Below are positions 63,825 through 64,000 of a stretch of 64,000 bases of DNA, piece after piece (within the stretch, counting starts at the first letter, position 1; each line of letters opens with the position of its first letter). The position numbers were made by a program, and so were the translations under genes. Below the pieces are notes generated by a model. That model saw only the letters and a program-made list of their open reading frames with translations, was not told the DNA's origin and made no database searches. The stretch lies in the NCBI RefSeq assembly GCF_002950945.1, contig NZ_CP012673.1:14189501-14253500 (forward strand), in the 5' to 3' direction. This DNA is from Sorangium cellulosum (GTDB lineage Bacteria; Myxococcota_A; Polyangia; Polyangiales; Polyangiaceae).

Positions 63825-64000
63825 ATGACGATGCGCGCGCCCGCGGGGTACGAGGCAGATCAGCGGCGAGACGATCTGTCCGCCTACGCGCGGTACCTGG
63901 CCGCGATGGACGCGTCCATGCGCCAGAAGGTCGCGCTGACCGCCGCGCACCTCCTCTGCGAGGGGCGCGTCGCCGACATGGGGATGGGCTCGGGGCAGGG
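63825..64000 (+). CDS. Probable methyltransferase, 5' part only
   Basis: 58 residues are visible before the window ends. RVADMGMGSGQ at the edge is a SAM-binding motif I of a class I methyltransferase. TACACT (63812-63817) lies seven bases before the ATG and no Shine-Dalgarno is present, as at many other starts here. The family beyond motif I cannot be told. Confidence 0.6.
   Translation, partial: MTMRAPAGYEADQRRDDLSAYARYLAAMDASMRQKVALTAAHLLCEGRVADMGMGSGQ

Overview
The window looks like chromosomal DNA of a myxobacterium, most probably a Sorangium/Polyangiales relative. It has very GC-rich codons throughout, a Ser/Thr kinase divergent from an FHA-domain sigma-54 activator, tandem FHA proteins, many lipoproteins of unknown function, paired DUF1552/DUF1592-type secreted cytochromes, and a cellulose-binding-type module. 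This placement is inference from gene content. No phage, integrase, insertion sequence or CRISPR array was seen. The window is dense with housekeeping and lineage-specific genes.

Layout. 0.4-9.5 kb: rnr (RNase R) divergent from a VKOR-DsbA fusion, then adenosine deaminase, glutamine-dependent nadE with an upstream lipoprotein gene, and a cyclic-nucleotide-binding protein. 9.6-15 kb: tRNA-Leu(CAA), a DUF721/DciA-like protein, two tandem FHA paralogues, purD with a small SCP2-like gene, and a dCMP deaminase. 15-21 kb: an FHA-AAA-Fis activator divergent from a 1447-residue kinase/ATPase. 21-28 kb: a beta-helix lipoprotein, the SRP RNA on the minus strand, two unknown genes, def, a DksA relative without its zinc site, and a 677-residue lipoprotein. 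28.4-34.7 kb: dnaK followed by three tandem intrinsic terminators, then divergent rpmE - DUF1385 - prfA - unknown - HIT. 34.7-43.5 kb: a psd - methyltransferase - AGPS-like flavoprotein operon, then a metallo-beta-lactamase-fold enzyme coupled to a GAF-AAA-Fis activator. 43.6-54.7 kb: a coupled DUF4175-like membrane protein and MA-type metallopeptidase, an acetyltransferase-like protein, a three-domain DsbA-like lipoprotein and two unknown proteins. 55.4-63.6 kb: two modules, each a Tat-exported DUF1552 protein plus a c-type cytochrome of the DUF1587/1595/1592/1588/1585 type, with inorganic pyrophosphatase between them. One cytochrome ends in a CBM2-like domain. The right edge cuts a probable methyltransferase gene.

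How it fits together. Several units act in the cell envelope: disulfide chemistry (VKOR-DsbA, triple DsbA), lipid synthesis (psd with an ether-lipid-type flavoenzyme) and secreted redox proteins. The best candidate for an undescribed system is the doubled DUF1552/cytochrome module with its carbohydrate-binding tail. A second window-wide signal is a -10-like TANNNT (or close variant) placed 6-9 nt before about a dozen start codons, most of which lack a Shine-Dalgarno. This suggests that leaderless transcripts are common in this organism.
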